Shown: positions 44,601-54,524, counted from the stretch's first letter. The stretch is 59,952 bases of DNA from Bacteroides sp. (GCF_028690125.1 NZ_JAQVBV010000033.1:1-59952); one strand, 5' to 3'. A program made the numbers and translations. Notes: a model not told the origin generated them from the letters alone.

Positions 44601-44912
44601 GGATTAGCCCTGTTAAAATTAGGTCGTATAGATGAAGCTAACGGGCGTTTTCATAAATTAGTCTCATACGGAGAAAAACATCTGTTCGATAAGATAAAAG
44701 TAGATTATTTTGCCGTATCCTTACCCGATCTGTTAATTTGGGAAGATGATTTGAGTGTGCGTAATGTGATTCACTGCAAATACATGATGGCATTAGGATA
44801 TTGGGGACTACGGCAAAAAGAAAAAGCCATCAGGTTACTGCATGAGATAGAGAAAACGGATATTAACCATCTGGGAATTCTATCCTTAACTCATCTGATA
44901 AGTAAATGTTAG
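41625..44912 (+). CDS. DUF5107-TPR protein, cytosolic
   Basis: A 1095-residue protein with no signal peptide. Residues about 30-330 form a DUF5107-type domain (VMILPELGGRIQMAYDK, GGIEFNWPQHHRPS, ANPAVAVNDYYQSVFPPD). These segments recall the galactose-mutarotase-like fold, so an aldose epimerase or glycan-acting role is possible but unproven. Residues about 470-1095 are many TPR units (YEEALRRDPIDVRNNNALGL, AIEAWETSIKLDDKFPTVWR). It lies between the sugar porter and SusC and is probably a cytosolic step in sugar handling. Confidence 0.85.
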   Translation: MVRAWKEKKVIPTYEIGRPEKNPIFLEKRVYQGSSGVVYPYPVIESISDEKVDKEYDAYFLENEYIKVMILPELGGRIQMAYDKIKQRHFIYYNHVIKPALVGLTGPWISGGIEFNWPQHHRPSTFMPVDVAIEENEDGSVTIWVSEMERMFHQKGMAGFTLRPGHAYLEIKGVLYNRTEIPQTFLWWANPAVAVNDYYQSVFPPDINAVFDHGKRAVSSFPVATGTYYKMDYSAGVDISNYKNIKVPTSYMAVNSRFNFVGGYENDTRAGMLHVANHHISRGKKQWTWGNGDFGRAWDRNLTDEDGPYIELMAGVYTENQPDFTWLQPYEEKSFVQYFLPYRELGIVKNVSKDLLMNIDPVDEHQVRFKIFATSNQTVTVVLKGKDGNVYFNKEVTITPENLLDETVSTGGEDFSELTLGIFGDGTELLSWHAELDEVKPIPDAAEAALLPEEIKTTEQLYLTGLHLEQYRHATYNPVDYYEEALRRDPIDVRNNNALGLWYIRKGCFDKAEPYLRTAVKTLQKRNPNPYDGEPIYNLGLALKYQGKISEAYDWFYKSCWNAAWQDAGYFACAQISVMQGRLEDALDEINHSLIRNWHNHKARALKIVILRRMGRREEAMQWIKDSLSIDKFNFGCYYEKYLITNASEDLAVLKGMLRKEAHNYDEIALDYCGAGCWTEAVFLWKVAIDEAAITPMTYYYVGWSLLQGEFDGVQQAFADAANICPDYCFPNRLEAILALRCAMKENSCDAKASHYLGNLYYDKRQYNLAIEAWETSIKLDDKFPTVWRNLALAYFNKRDEKAKAMEYMERAFQLNPTDARILMELDQLYKRMCRSHADRLAFLQQYPELIMQRDDLVLEKITLLNQIGEYEKAKELLDAHIFHPWEGGEGKVSAQYQFARLELAKEALATSKIDDAVTLLKECLEYPHHLGEGKLHGAQENDFYYFLGCAYEVLGQEEIAITCWKQAVIGPTEPAAALYYNDAKSDKIFYQGLALLKLGRIDEANGRFHKLVSYGEKHLFDKIKVDYFAVSLPDLLIWEDDLSVRNVIHCKYMMALGYWGLRQKEKAIRLLHEIEKTDINHLGILSLTHLISKC

Positions 44913-45100
44913 TGTAAATATAAAAAGAATGCTTATGTTCTATAATGTAAATATGGTTCCTCCGTGAAAGAGAGCCAATAGAAAATATTGTATGCTTATG
45001 TATGGTCTTTTGTTTATTAGTTTGAGAACTAAAAAACAAAAACTGAAAAATTGAATTCGTAAAATAAGCTATTTATAACTATCTAATTCAGAATGAAAAC

Positions 45101-48100
45101 ATGAGAAAGAAATATATATTGAAAAATACGGGTTGGTTAAAGTGTCCTTTGTTTTGCTTATTATTGGCATGCCCTATTTCTGTAAAGGCAGTTGATAGCA
45201 TAGCTATCGCAGTACACATGGAAAATGCAGAAGTACTTGAAAATATGCAACAGAAAGTACAGACACGAACTGTATTCGGTACGATTGTAGATAATACTGA
45301 CAATGTTCCTATCATTGGAGCAACTATCAAAATTAAAGGAACAAACGTTGGAGTTATTAGCGATTCAGAAGGACATTTTGAGATTCAGGTTTCTAAAGGG
45401 AAAAATACAATACTTGAAATTAGTTATGTGGGGTATAAGACACAAACTGTTTTGATTTCCGATCAGGGAGAGATTAAGATTAAAATGGAATCAGATAATG
45501 AAATGTTGGACGAGGTGGTAGTTGTTGGTGCTGGTATACAGAAAAAGGTTTCTGTTACGGGAGCTATTACGACTATCAAGGGTTCTGATTTACGAACTCC
45601 TACCTCCTCATTAACAAATAATTTGGCTGGAAAACTGGCAGGTATTATTGCTTATACTAATGGTGGGGAAGCCGGATCTTTTGCCGGATTTTATATTCGT
45701 GGTATTGGCAGTTTTGCAGGACGTACCACACCGCTGATTTTGTTGGATGGAATAGAAATATCTGCAGGAGATTTAGACCGTGTTCCTTCTGAAAATATAG
45801 AGAGCTTTTCTTTGCTGAAGGATGCTTCTGCTACGGCTATATATGGTGCGCGAGGAGCGAATGGAGTGCTTTTGGTGACAACAAAGAGTGGTGAGTTGAA
45901 TCAAAAAGCAAAAATCAATGTCAATTTTGAGGCTTCTGTACAACAGCCTATGCAGTTTGTAGAATATGTGGACGGTGCACGTTGGATGGAAGTATATAAT
46001 GAGGCATCTATAGCTCGTGATGGTGGTGCTGTATATTCTCAAGAAGATATTGACTTGACTCGTAGCCATAAATACCCGTATCGTTATCCGAATATGGATT
46101 GGCAGGAAATGATGTTCAAGGATTATACATGGAACGAGCGTGCCAATATCAATATATCTGGTGGTGGTGCTCGAATGACGTATTATATGAGTTTGCAGGT
46201 AAATCATGATACTGGTATGCTGGATATCCCGAAAACATATTCTTATGATAATAATATAAATCATTGGACTTACATTTTTCAGAATAATATAGCTTATAAT
46301 TTGACTCCAACTACTAAGATTGGTTTAAAGATGAATGCTCAGATTTATAATTGGAAAGGTCCGTCTTATGGAGTCAACGATTTGTTTAGTGCTGCACGTG
46401 ATACTAATCCTACGGCTTTCCCTGCCACTTTCCCTGCTCGTGAAGGTGATGAACATATTCGGTTTGGTAATAATTGGATTGTATCTAATAATGATTTATA
46501 TACTAATCCATATGCTAAAATGCTCAGTGGTTTTAAAGAAGATAATACTAATTCGATATATAATATATTGAGTATAGAGCAAGATTTTAGCTTTATTACA
46601 GAGGGATTAAAAGCGACAACTCTTGTCAACTTCAATAATTGGTCTATAACAGACTATACTCGTTCTATTGACCCGTATTATTATCGGATGGTGAAAGATA
46701 CATGGCATGTTGATTCTCCGGATGTATATGATTTAGAACGAGTAGGTACCTCAGGTACTGACTATATTAATGAGCATGATAATGGATATCGGTCAGGTCA
46801 GGTATTTTATTTAGATGCTCGTTTGGATTACAATAGAACATTCGGCAATCATAATGTAACGGGTATGCTGATGTATATGCAACGTGAAAGTAGAAGTGGG
46901 GTTCGTCCCAATCGATTACAAGGCTTCTCAGGGCGTTTTACTTATGATTATGGACATAAATATTTGGCTGAGTTTAACTTTGGCTATAATGGAACAGAAC
47001 GCTTAAAAAAAGGAGAACGGTTTGAATTTTTCCCTGCAATGTCTGTGGGATGGGTTCCCAATGGCGAGGATTTTTGGGAACCGTTGCAGGACTATGTCAG
47101 TTTTTTGAAGATACGCTCTTCTTATGGTGTTGTTGGTAATGATGGAATGGATGAAGGTGCGGGGCATTTCTTGTATGTGGATAATGTTAATTTGAATGGA
47201 GGAGGTTTTCACACTGGATATGACGGTGGATATTATTATGTAGGACCTAATTTTAGTACGTATGCGGTAGAAAATGCTTGTTGGGAACGTGTGAATAAAT
47301 TGAATATCGGTGTAGATATGGAACTTTTTAATCAATTGAACCTGACTTTTGATTGGTTTTATGATCATCGTCATAAAATATTCATGAGACGTGGATCTTG
47401 GCCCATATTGATGGGATATGGTGGTGCAACTCCATGGAGTAATGTGGGAGAAGTGGATAATCATGGAGTGGAACTGACCGCAAACTGGAGGAAAAAGATT
47501 GCAAAAGATCTATCGATGGAGTTTCGGGGTACTTTTACTTATAATAAAAATAGGTATGTCTACTTTGACGAACCTAAATATGAAACGGTATGGACAAGAA
47601 AAGACGGATTGCCACTCAGTTATATTTGGGGATATGTTTCAGAAGGCTATTTTACTAGTGAGGACGAAATTAAACATTGGCCGGATCAGACGGGATTAGG
47701 TAGTCAGCCAAAACCAGGTGATATAAAATATACGGATCTTAATGGGGATGGAATAATCAATGGTTCTGATGCTATAACGATTTCTCCTTATGGTTCTATG
47801 CCTCGTATTCAATATGGCTTTGGGGTGAATCTTGCTTATAAGAAGTTTGACTTTGGAGTCTTTTTCAATGGGTCAGCTCAACGGAAAATCATGATTAATG
47901 AAGCTATGACCGCATTTGGATGGCGTAACAACAACGTTATGAAATGTATTGCGGATGACCATTGGTCGATAGATAATCCGAATGCGAACGCTCAGTTCCC
48001 AAGATTGGGATTAAGGCATACAGATATTGATAATAATACTCAACCAAGTACTCATTGGCTACGCAATGGTAATTTTATTCGGTTTAAAACTTTAGAGCTT

Positions 48101-48247
48101 GGATATACATTACCACATTGTCGTATTTTCTTTAGTGCTGATAATTTGGCTGTATGGAGTCCTTTTAAACTATGGGATCCGGAACTAGGATGGAATTCTT
48201 ATCCATTACAACGAACATTTAATATGGGTGTACAAGTTAATATTTAA
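45101..48247 (+). CDS. SusC-like TonB-dependent outer-membrane transporter
   Basis: A 1048-residue outer-membrane importer of oligosaccharide. The signal peptide ends near SVKAVD. A carboxypeptidase-regulatory-like domain follows (GTIVDNTDNVPIIGATIKIK), then the TonB box region EVVVVGAG and the plug (LAGKLAGIIAYTNGG, SLLKDASATAIYGARGANG). About 800 residues of beta barrel complete it, ending in the aromatic-rich FNMGVQVNI. There is no STN signalling domain, so it does not drive an anti-sigma pair. The SusD partner follows 21 nt later. The coding sequence is noticeably AT-rich (27% GC in one hand-counted 60-nt stretch, 46261-46320). Confidence 0.95.
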   Translation: MRKKYILKNTGWLKCPLFCLLLACPISVKAVDSIAIAVHMENAEVLENMQQKVQTRTVFGTIVDNTDNVPIIGATIKIKGTNVGVISDSEGHFEIQVSKGKNTILEISYVGYKTQTVLISDQGEIKIKMESDNEMLDEVVVVGAGIQKKVSVTGAITTIKGSDLRTPTSSLTNNLAGKLAGIIAYTNGGEAGSFAGFYIRGIGSFAGRTTPLILLDGIEISAGDLDRVPSENIESFSLLKDASATAIYGARGANGVLLVTTKSGELNQKAKINVNFEASVQQPMQFVEYVDGARWMEVYNEASIARDGGAVYSQEDIDLTRSHKYPYRYPNMDWQEMMFKDYTWNERANINISGGGARMTYYMSLQVNHDTGMLDIPKTYSYDNNINHWTYIFQNNIAYNLTPTTKIGLKMNAQIYNWKGPSYGVNDLFSAARDTNPTAFPATFPAREGDEHIRFGNNWIVSNNDLYTNPYAKMLSGFKEDNTNSIYNILSIEQDFSFITEGLKATTLVNFNNWSITDYTRSIDPYYYRMVKDTWHVDSPDVYDLERVGTSGTDYINEHDNGYRSGQVFYLDARLDYNRTFGNHNVTGMLMYMQRESRSGVRPNRLQGFSGRFTYDYGHKYLAEFNFGYNGTERLKKGERFEFFPAMSVGWVPNGEDFWEPLQDYVSFLKIRSSYGVVGNDGMDEGAGHFLYVDNVNLNGGGFHTGYDGGYYYVGPNFSTYAVENACWERVNKLNIGVDMELFNQLNLTFDWFYDHRHKIFMRRGSWPILMGYGGATPWSNVGEVDNHGVELTANWRKKIAKDLSMEFRGTFTYNKNRYVYFDEPKYETVWTRKDGLPLSYIWGYVSEGYFTSEDEIKHWPDQTGLGSQPKPGDIKYTDLNGDGIINGSDAITISPYGSMPRIQYGFGVNLAYKKFDFGVFFNGSAQRKIMINEAMTAFGWRNNNVMKCIADDHWSIDNPNANAQFPRLGLRHTDIDNNTQPSTHWLRNGNFIRFKTLELGYTLPHCRIFFSADNLAVWSPFKLWDPELGWNSYPLQRTFNMGVQVNI

Positions 48248-48268
48248 TTAATATAAAAGTTCTGAATT

Positions 48269-50224
48269 ATGAAATATACTTTTCAAAAAGTTATAATGAT
48301 GGTCTCTTTTTTATCAGGCTTGTGTGTGGCATGTGATTATTTGGACGTGGTACCTCCTGAGCAGCCTACTGCAACTGATACAATGAAAGATAGAGGGGAT
48401 GCGATAGGCTTCATTAACTCTTGTTATATAGCTGTAGAGTCAACAAGTCCTATGGGGTATTTAACTTATGAATGGGCAAATGATGAGTCTGTTATATCAA
48501 AATTCTGGCAAGATAAATGTCAAAAAGCTGCATGGAATCTTTATTCAGAAACGGATGCGGCAGGTTATTGGGGAGATTGTTACAATTATTTAGGGCAATG
48601 TCATATGTTTTTAAAGTTGTTAAATCAATCAAATCCTACAGGAGCAACTGAAGAGGATAAGACTCGTTGGAGAGCGGAAATTGAATTTTTAAAAGCATAC
48701 TATCATTTTCGTTTATTGGAGATGTACGGACCTATTCCCATTATGGATGACCGTATGCCACAATCTACATTACCTGGAGAGTTTCCTGGACGTTCTCATT
48801 TTGACTATGTAGTAGATTATATCTGTAATCAGAAGTTGAGTGACGAAACAATCAATGTTCTTCCTGATGTGGGTAAGGCAGACGATTGGGGACGTGCCAC
48901 CAAGTCTGCTGCATTGGCGCTGAAAGGGCGTTTGTTATTATATGCCGCTTCTCCTTTGTGGAATGGTAAATTCCCTTATCCGGATTGGAAAAATATGAAT
49001 TATGAGACTCCTGGATATGGTTATGAATTGGTAAGCCATCAAGAAGATAAGAGTAAGTGGGATCGTGCTTTGCAGGCTAATTTAAGGGCTTTGGAAGTGG
49101 CGGAAAGTACAGGAGAGCGGAAGTTGGTAGATATGGATAACTTACCGAGCAATATACGTGATGTGCCTATTCCTTATATTGCAGGGGTGGATACTTCTAC
49201 TGTAGAAGGAAAGGAGTTTGCTAAACGGGTGTTAATGCTTCGTTCTGTTACTTCTTCAAATGAGGATGATGGTAATAAGGAAATGATCTGGGGGGTGATT
49301 CCTCAAGGAGATAATAGCAGATGGACTTTTGCTCAATGTCCCCCTCGTATAATTTGTTATAATGAGGCTGATAACAGTTGGGCAGATGGTTGGGGAGCTA
49401 TTAATCCTACTCTTTATTCTATAGAGCATTTTTATACGAAAGATGGATTACTTCCTGATAATGACTTGAGTTTTCCGCAAGTAGACGCTCGTTTCGAGAA
49501 AGCGGGGATTTTATTGACAGGACATGAGAACGTGATTAAACTGAATGTAAATAGGGAGCCTCGTTTTTATGCGACATTCTCGTTTGATGGAGATGATTAT
49601 TCTCCTCTTATGAGGGATGGTAAACCTTTGACTATTAATATGATGAGTAGTAAAGCTCAAGGTTATGGATGGGATCAAAATGGGCATAATTATATTGAAG
49701 GGGGTTATCTTACTAAAAAATATATATCTCCAAAAGTGCAATATTCTGCAGTAACAGGTCAAGGTAATAATGAAAATTGGGCAAAACCATTATTTCGTTT
49801 GGCTGAATTATATTTGAATGTGGCAGAATGTTATGCAGCAAAAGGTGAGGTAGGTAATGCTTTAAAGTATTTAAATCGGATTCGTGAGCGTGCTGGAGTA
49901 AAGAAATTATCTGAGCAGGATGTTGCAGCTTCCAGAATGACAATTACTGACTGGGTACGTAGTGAGCGTTTTATTGAGCTTTGGGGTGAAGGACACCGTT
50001 ACTATGATGTACGTCGTTGGCTGCTGGCTCCTCAGCAACTAAAGGCTGGTGCACGTGAAGGATTGAATTTGTTGGGAGCAGGAAAGGATCCTTCGTTTGA
50101 GGAATTTAATAAACGGACAGTTATCAATCAACCGTTCCAATGGGATAATCGCATGTATTTATGGCCTATTGCATGGACAGAGGTTGCCAATGATCCTCAA
50201 TTGCTTCAGTCTCCAGGATATTAA
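48269..50224 (+). CDS. SusD/RagB-type surface glycan-binding lipoprotein
   Basis: A 651-residue lipoprotein (lipobox CVAC, Cys22) that forms the lid on its SusC partner and binds glycan at the cell surface. SusD features are the helical TPR-like core, EIEFLKAYYHFRLLEMYGPIPI, ATKSAALALKGRLLLYAASPL, and the C-terminal AELYLNVAECYAAKG with LNRIRERAG and ERFIELWGEGHRYYDVRRW. It is the second gene of the susCD pair. Confidence 0.95.
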   Translation: MKYTFQKVIMMVSFLSGLCVACDYLDVVPPEQPTATDTMKDRGDAIGFINSCYIAVESTSPMGYLTYEWANDESVISKFWQDKCQKAAWNLYSETDAAGYWGDCYNYLGQCHMFLKLLNQSNPTGATEEDKTRWRAEIEFLKAYYHFRLLEMYGPIPIMDDRMPQSTLPGEFPGRSHFDYVVDYICNQKLSDETINVLPDVGKADDWGRATKSAALALKGRLLLYAASPLWNGKFPYPDWKNMNYETPGYGYELVSHQEDKSKWDRALQANLRALEVAESTGERKLVDMDNLPSNIRDVPIPYIAGVDTSTVEGKEFAKRVLMLRSVTSSNEDDGNKEMIWGVIPQGDNSRWTFAQCPPRIICYNEADNSWADGWGAINPTLYSIEHFYTKDGLLPDNDLSFPQVDARFEKAGILLTGHENVIKLNVNREPRFYATFSFDGDDYSPLMRDGKPLTINMMSSKAQGYGWDQNGHNYIEGGYLTKKYISPKVQYSAVTGQGNNENWAKPLFRLAELYLNVAECYAAKGEVGNALKYLNRIRERAGVKKLSEQDVAASRMTITDWVRSERFIELWGEGHRYYDVRRWLLAPQQLKAGAREGLNLLGAGKDPSFEEFNKRTVINQPFQWDNRMYLWPIAWTEVANDPQLLQSPGY

Positions 50225-50244
50225 CCCATTTAATAAAAAGAGTT

Positions 50245-51594
50245 ATGAAAAAAATACTATATTTATTTCTTTGCATAATAGAAGGTCTTATTTTTACATC
50301 CTGTAATAGGGATGAATACGATATTGACAAACAAATACCGGAAATGTACAATAAGATCCTTTATATGCAAACAACAGGTAAAGAGGAACTTGTATTATAT
50401 AATACAGGTGAAAAGAATCGGTTTGATTATGCGGTAGTCAAGAGTGGAAGTAATCCGGATTTGTCGGCTACAGCGGAGGTAAAGGTTTTGTCGCAAGAAG
50501 AATTAACCCGGCTATATGGCGAACTGGAAGGTGTTAACTATAAACTGCTGACAGAGAATGTATATTCTTTAGAAAATACTCACATGGAGTTTTCTTCGGA
50601 AGACCGTTATAAAACCGTGACAGTTGCTGTTGATCCTGAAATGTTAAAGGAGGAAATGGAGACAGATCCTACTGCGGTTTGGACTTTGCCTTTATATGTT
50701 GTCAGTGAAGAGGATTCGGTAAATGCGGATAGAAATAGTGTATTTCTACAGTTTAAAGAAATAGTTACTCCAACGATACAATTCTCTAATACCAATATAA
50801 GCGTGCTGGAAAGGCAATATGGGGCAGTAGAAACCTTTGTGCAAAAAATCCCGTTTCAGCTTGATGTAGAGAATACATCGTGGGACATAACTTGTAATTT
50901 CACAATAGATGCTGGGTATGTAAATACATATAATGAGGAACATGAAACTTCATTTAGAATGTTAGATAGTAATAGTTACGTACTGTCAGAACAGATGTCT
51001 TTGCCGAAGGGAACAACAGAAACGTTATTAGAAGTTACTATTGATGAAGCCAATTTACAACCTGGTGATTATATGTTGCCTATCCGTTTAAAGGAGACCT
51101 CGATGTTTGCTCCTGCGGAAGGTAAAGATTTGTATGTATTAGCTTTTCGTATTGTAGGTAAGCAACTGGATAGGAAAGGATGGACTGTTATACCGAGCTC
51201 AGAGACTGTAGAAGGAAGTGGAAACGGAGCGGCTACCAATGTCTTTGACGGTAACATTAATACCTATTGGCATTCTAAATGGGACGGAGGATTTGCTCCA
51301 TTACCGCATGTGTTGACTGTTGATACTAAAGCGACACACACATTTACTCAGGTTATGTTACAACGTAGATTAGGTATTATAAATGCTCATCGTGGTAATT
51401 TTTATGTGAGCAATAATGGAGACTCTTGGGTTAATGTCGGAACATTTACCATTGCGGATACTGATGCTGTACAGATGTTTAGCATTACTCCGACTGAAGG
51501 GAAATATGTAAAGATTGAAATTACTGAAAGTCTTAATGCAAACGATTGTGTCGCCTTCTCAGAGATAAATATATATGGTATAGAACAAAAGTAA
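50245..51594 (+). CDS. Surface lipoprotein with DUF1735 and discoidin (F5/8 C) domains
   Basis: A 449-residue lipoprotein (lipobox FTSC, Cys20). Residues about 35-310 form two beta-sandwich modules of the DUF1735 type often found after SusD. The C-terminal 130 residues are an F5/8 type C/CBM32-like domain (GNGAATNVFDGNINTYWHSK, FYVSNNGDSWVNVG, KYVKIEITES). A likely surface glycan-binding protein that helps SusCD capture substrate. It lies 20 nt after susD and 52 nt before the GH2 gene. Confidence 0.88.
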   Translation: MKKILYLFLCIIEGLIFTSCNRDEYDIDKQIPEMYNKILYMQTTGKEELVLYNTGEKNRFDYAVVKSGSNPDLSATAEVKVLSQEELTRLYGELEGVNYKLLTENVYSLENTHMEFSSEDRYKTVTVAVDPEMLKEEMETDPTAVWTLPLYVVSEEDSVNADRNSVFLQFKEIVTPTIQFSNTNISVLERQYGAVETFVQKIPFQLDVENTSWDITCNFTIDAGYVNTYNEEHETSFRMLDSNSYVLSEQMSLPKGTTETLLEVTIDEANLQPGDYMLPIRLKETSMFAPAEGKDLYVLAFRIVGKQLDRKGWTVIPSSETVEGSGNGAATNVFDGNINTYWHSKWDGGFAPLPHVLTVDTKATHTFTQVMLQRRLGIINAHRGNFYVSNNGDSWVNVGTFTIADTDAVQMFSITPTEGKYVKIEITESLNANDCVAFSEINIYGIEQK

Positions 51595-51646
51595 TAATGA
51601 GATTATTAAGATAAATGTAGTATGCTAAATTAATAAAAACAGACAA

Positions 51647-54442
51647 ATGAAGAATAATTTATTAAAAATTGGTTTATTTACACTGGCTTTGTGTGGAATA
51701 TATGCTTGTCAGACGAATACGGATAGAGATTGTTCGTTAGCAGGTGAGTGGAGATTTGCTTTAGACAGGAACGATGTAGGAGAAACCGAGCGTTGGGCCG
51801 AAAGGACTTTTGAAGAATGGGTAAATTTACCCGGTTCATTACAAGCACAGGGAAAGGGGGATGACGTTAGTGTCAATACGCAATGGACGGGAGATGTGAA
51901 TAATAAATCATGGTATACGGAAGATAGATACGCTAAGTTTCGTGAGCCGGGAAATATTAAAATACCTTTTTGGCTGACTCCTGACAAGCATTATGTGGGC
52001 GTAGCGTGGTATCAGAAAGATATTGAGATACCAGAGTCATGGCAAGGCAAGCGGATTCAGTTTGACTTTGAGCGTACTCACTGGGAGACTACTTTTTACA
52101 TAGACGGACAACGGGTCGGATGCCGGGACGCCTTGCACACTCCTCATCAGTATGTGATCGCTTCCTTAGCTCCGGGAAAGCACGTGCTGACGCTGAGGGT
52201 CGATAACCGCGTGAATGTGGATGTCGGCAGGAACGCTCACAGTGTATCCGACCACACTCAATCCAATTGGAATGGAGTGATCGGAAAGATGAATATGCGC
52301 GCTCTTCCCTCATTGGCTATTGAGGATATCCAGATCTATCCCGACCTTAAGGACAGGAAAGCTGTCGTAAAGGTATATTTGGACGGAAAGCCGGAGAATG
52401 TGGACTTATCGTTGAAGGTATCTTTGAAGGGAAGCACTGTCTTAAAGAAGAAGATAGAGGTGACGCCCGATGGTGGAGATTGTATAGAAACCACTCTTGT
52501 ATGGAATGATGAAGTGGAGCCGTGGTCTGAGTTTACTCCTAATGTGTATCAATTGCAGGCTGTGTTGGATTCTCATGACGGTAATAGTGTGAAAACTGTG
52601 GATTTTGGATTCCGTGATTTTAAAACGGATGGTAGTCATTTCACCATTAATGGTCGCCCCGCCTTTCTTCGCGGTACATTGGAATGCTGCATTTTCCCGA
52701 ATACGGGTTATCCGGCTATGGATAATGAGTATTGGGCTAAAATCTACACTACTTGTCAAAAGTATGGGTTGAATCATGTTCGCTTTCATTCTTGGTGCCC
52801 TCCGGAAGCGGCTTTCCATGTGGCGGATAGCCTTGGAATGTATTTGCAGGTAGAATGCGGTGGCTGGGCGTTGATAGGAGACGGACTTAAGCAGGATGTA
52901 TGGCTTAAGAGAGAGAGCGATCGTATATTGAAAGAATATGGCAATCATCCTTCTTTCTGCATGCTAGCTTATGGCAATGAGCCGGGAGGTGGCAATCAGT
53001 CGCATTATTTGCATGCCCTTATCGATCATTGGAAGCAAAAAGACGACAGAAGGTTGTATACTGGTGCTGCGGGGTGGCCCTATATCTCAAATGCTGATTA
53101 TTTCAATACACCTAATCCGCGTGTGGGTGGATTTCCGAATAATATAATTAACACTTCCGTGCCGCGTACAGACTATGACCATCAAGGGATTGGTAAAGAG
53201 ATGCCGACGGTCAGTCATGAGATAGGTCAATACTGTGTTTATCCCGATTTTAAGGAAATAGATCAATACAAAGGTGTCTTAAAAGCGAAGAACTTTGAAA
53301 TTTTTAAGGAGACGTTGAAAGAAGCTGGAATGGAAGATATGGGAGAGAAATTCTTATATGCTTCCGGACGTTTGCAGACATTATGCTATAAGGCGGAAAT
53401 AGAGATGGCATTAAGGACAGAAGAGTTAGGAGGTTTTCAGTTATTGGACCTGCATGATTTTCCGGGACAAGGAACGGCTTTGGTAGGTGTCTTGAATGCT
53501 TTTTGGGAAAACAAGGGATATGTGGATGAAAAGGAATATAGTCAGTTCTGTAACCAGATTGTACCTTTAGTTAGAATGCCAAAGCAGATTTTGACGAATG
53601 ATGAGCACTTTAAGGCAAGCGTTGAGTTTGCTCAATATGCAGAGAAACCATTACGTGGAGTTACTGTAGAATGGAAATTGGTGAAGAAGTCAGGTGAAGC
53701 TTTCAAGTCGGGTTCTTTCCAATGTGACCTTCCAATCGGAAGCGGAATAAGGGTAGGGGACATCGACTGTGCTTTGAGTGATATAACCGTGCCTACGCAG
53801 TTGACACTAGAAGTTGGTGTTAAAGATACGGAAATTGCAAACAATTGGCATATATGGGTATATCCGGCAGAAAAGAAAGTGGTTGAAAAGATGCCATATA
53901 TTACTTCAAATCTGAATATGGCAATTTCCAAGTTGGCTCAGGGAGAAAATGTACTGTTGCTTTCGCATGGGAAAGTAGCTCAGGAAAAAGGGGGAAATAC
54001 GGTAGTTGCGTTTACACCGATTTTCTGGAATTTGGCATGGAGCGGACATCAGCCTCCCCACACTTTAGGTTTCTTGTGCGATCCCAAACACGACGCCTTT
54101 GCTTCTTTCCCCAACGACGGGTACTCCGATTTCCAGTGGAAAGACCTTGCCGTGAATTGCAATGCGATGGTAATGGACGATTTCCCACATGATTTCCGCC
54201 CGTTGGTATATATCATCGACGACTGGTTTGAAAATCGAAAATTGGGAATGCTTTTTGAAGGGAAGGTCGGTAAAGGCAAGCTGATGGTTTGTAGTGTTGA
54301 TTTAGAGACGGATTTGGATACCCGATTATCTGTAGCGCAGTTCAGACAAAGTTTGTTGGAATATATGGCTTCAGACAAATTCAAACCTCAGCAGGAAATA
54401 GATTTGCAGTTATTACAGCCTATGTTCCTAACAGAGAAATAA
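51647..54442 (+). CDS. GH2-family glycosidase, lipoprotein
   Basis: A 931-residue enzyme of the beta-galactosidase/beta-glucuronidase family, lipobox GIYAC. Domains in order are the sugar-binding jelly roll (GVAWYQKDIEIPE), an immunoglobulin-like domain, the TIM barrel with acid/base Glu445 in YGNEPGGG and probable nucleophile Glu525 in SHEIGQY, and a long C-terminal beta region. The linked sugar is not decidable from motifs; galactose, glucuronate, mannose or arabinose are possible. It is the only glycosidase of the locus. GC content is strikingly patchy along the gene (see findings). Confidence 0.9.
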   Translation: MKNNLLKIGLFTLALCGIYACQTNTDRDCSLAGEWRFALDRNDVGETERWAERTFEEWVNLPGSLQAQGKGDDVSVNTQWTGDVNNKSWYTEDRYAKFREPGNIKIPFWLTPDKHYVGVAWYQKDIEIPESWQGKRIQFDFERTHWETTFYIDGQRVGCRDALHTPHQYVIASLAPGKHVLTLRVDNRVNVDVGRNAHSVSDHTQSNWNGVIGKMNMRALPSLAIEDIQIYPDLKDRKAVVKVYLDGKPENVDLSLKVSLKGSTVLKKKIEVTPDGGDCIETTLVWNDEVEPWSEFTPNVYQLQAVLDSHDGNSVKTVDFGFRDFKTDGSHFTINGRPAFLRGTLECCIFPNTGYPAMDNEYWAKIYTTCQKYGLNHVRFHSWCPPEAAFHVADSLGMYLQVECGGWALIGDGLKQDVWLKRESDRILKEYGNHPSFCMLAYGNEPGGGNQSHYLHALIDHWKQKDDRRLYTGAAGWPYISNADYFNTPNPRVGGFPNNIINTSVPRTDYDHQGIGKEMPTVSHEIGQYCVYPDFKEIDQYKGVLKAKNFEIFKETLKEAGMEDMGEKFLYASGRLQTLCYKAEIEMALRTEELGGFQLLDLHDFPGQGTALVGVLNAFWENKGYVDEKEYSQFCNQIVPLVRMPKQILTNDEHFKASVEFAQYAEKPLRGVTVEWKLVKKSGEAFKSGSFQCDLPIGSGIRVGDIDCALSDITVPTQLTLEVGVKDTEIANNWHIWVYPAEKKVVEKMPYITSNLNMAISKLAQGENVLLLSHGKVAQEKGGNTVVAFTPIFWNLAWSGHQPPHTLGFLCDPKHDAFASFPNDGYSDFQWKDLAVNCNAMVMDDFPHDFRPLVYIIDDWFENRKLGMLFEGKVGKGKLMVCSVDLETDLDTRLSVAQFRQSLLEYMASDKFKPQQEIDLQLLQPMFLTEK

Positions 54443-54524
54443 GCAATTATTGCTTACATATTGAAGAAGTGTAAATTTAGTTTTCGGAACTTTTAAAAAG
54501 GCCAGAAACTGTCTTTCTAAGATA

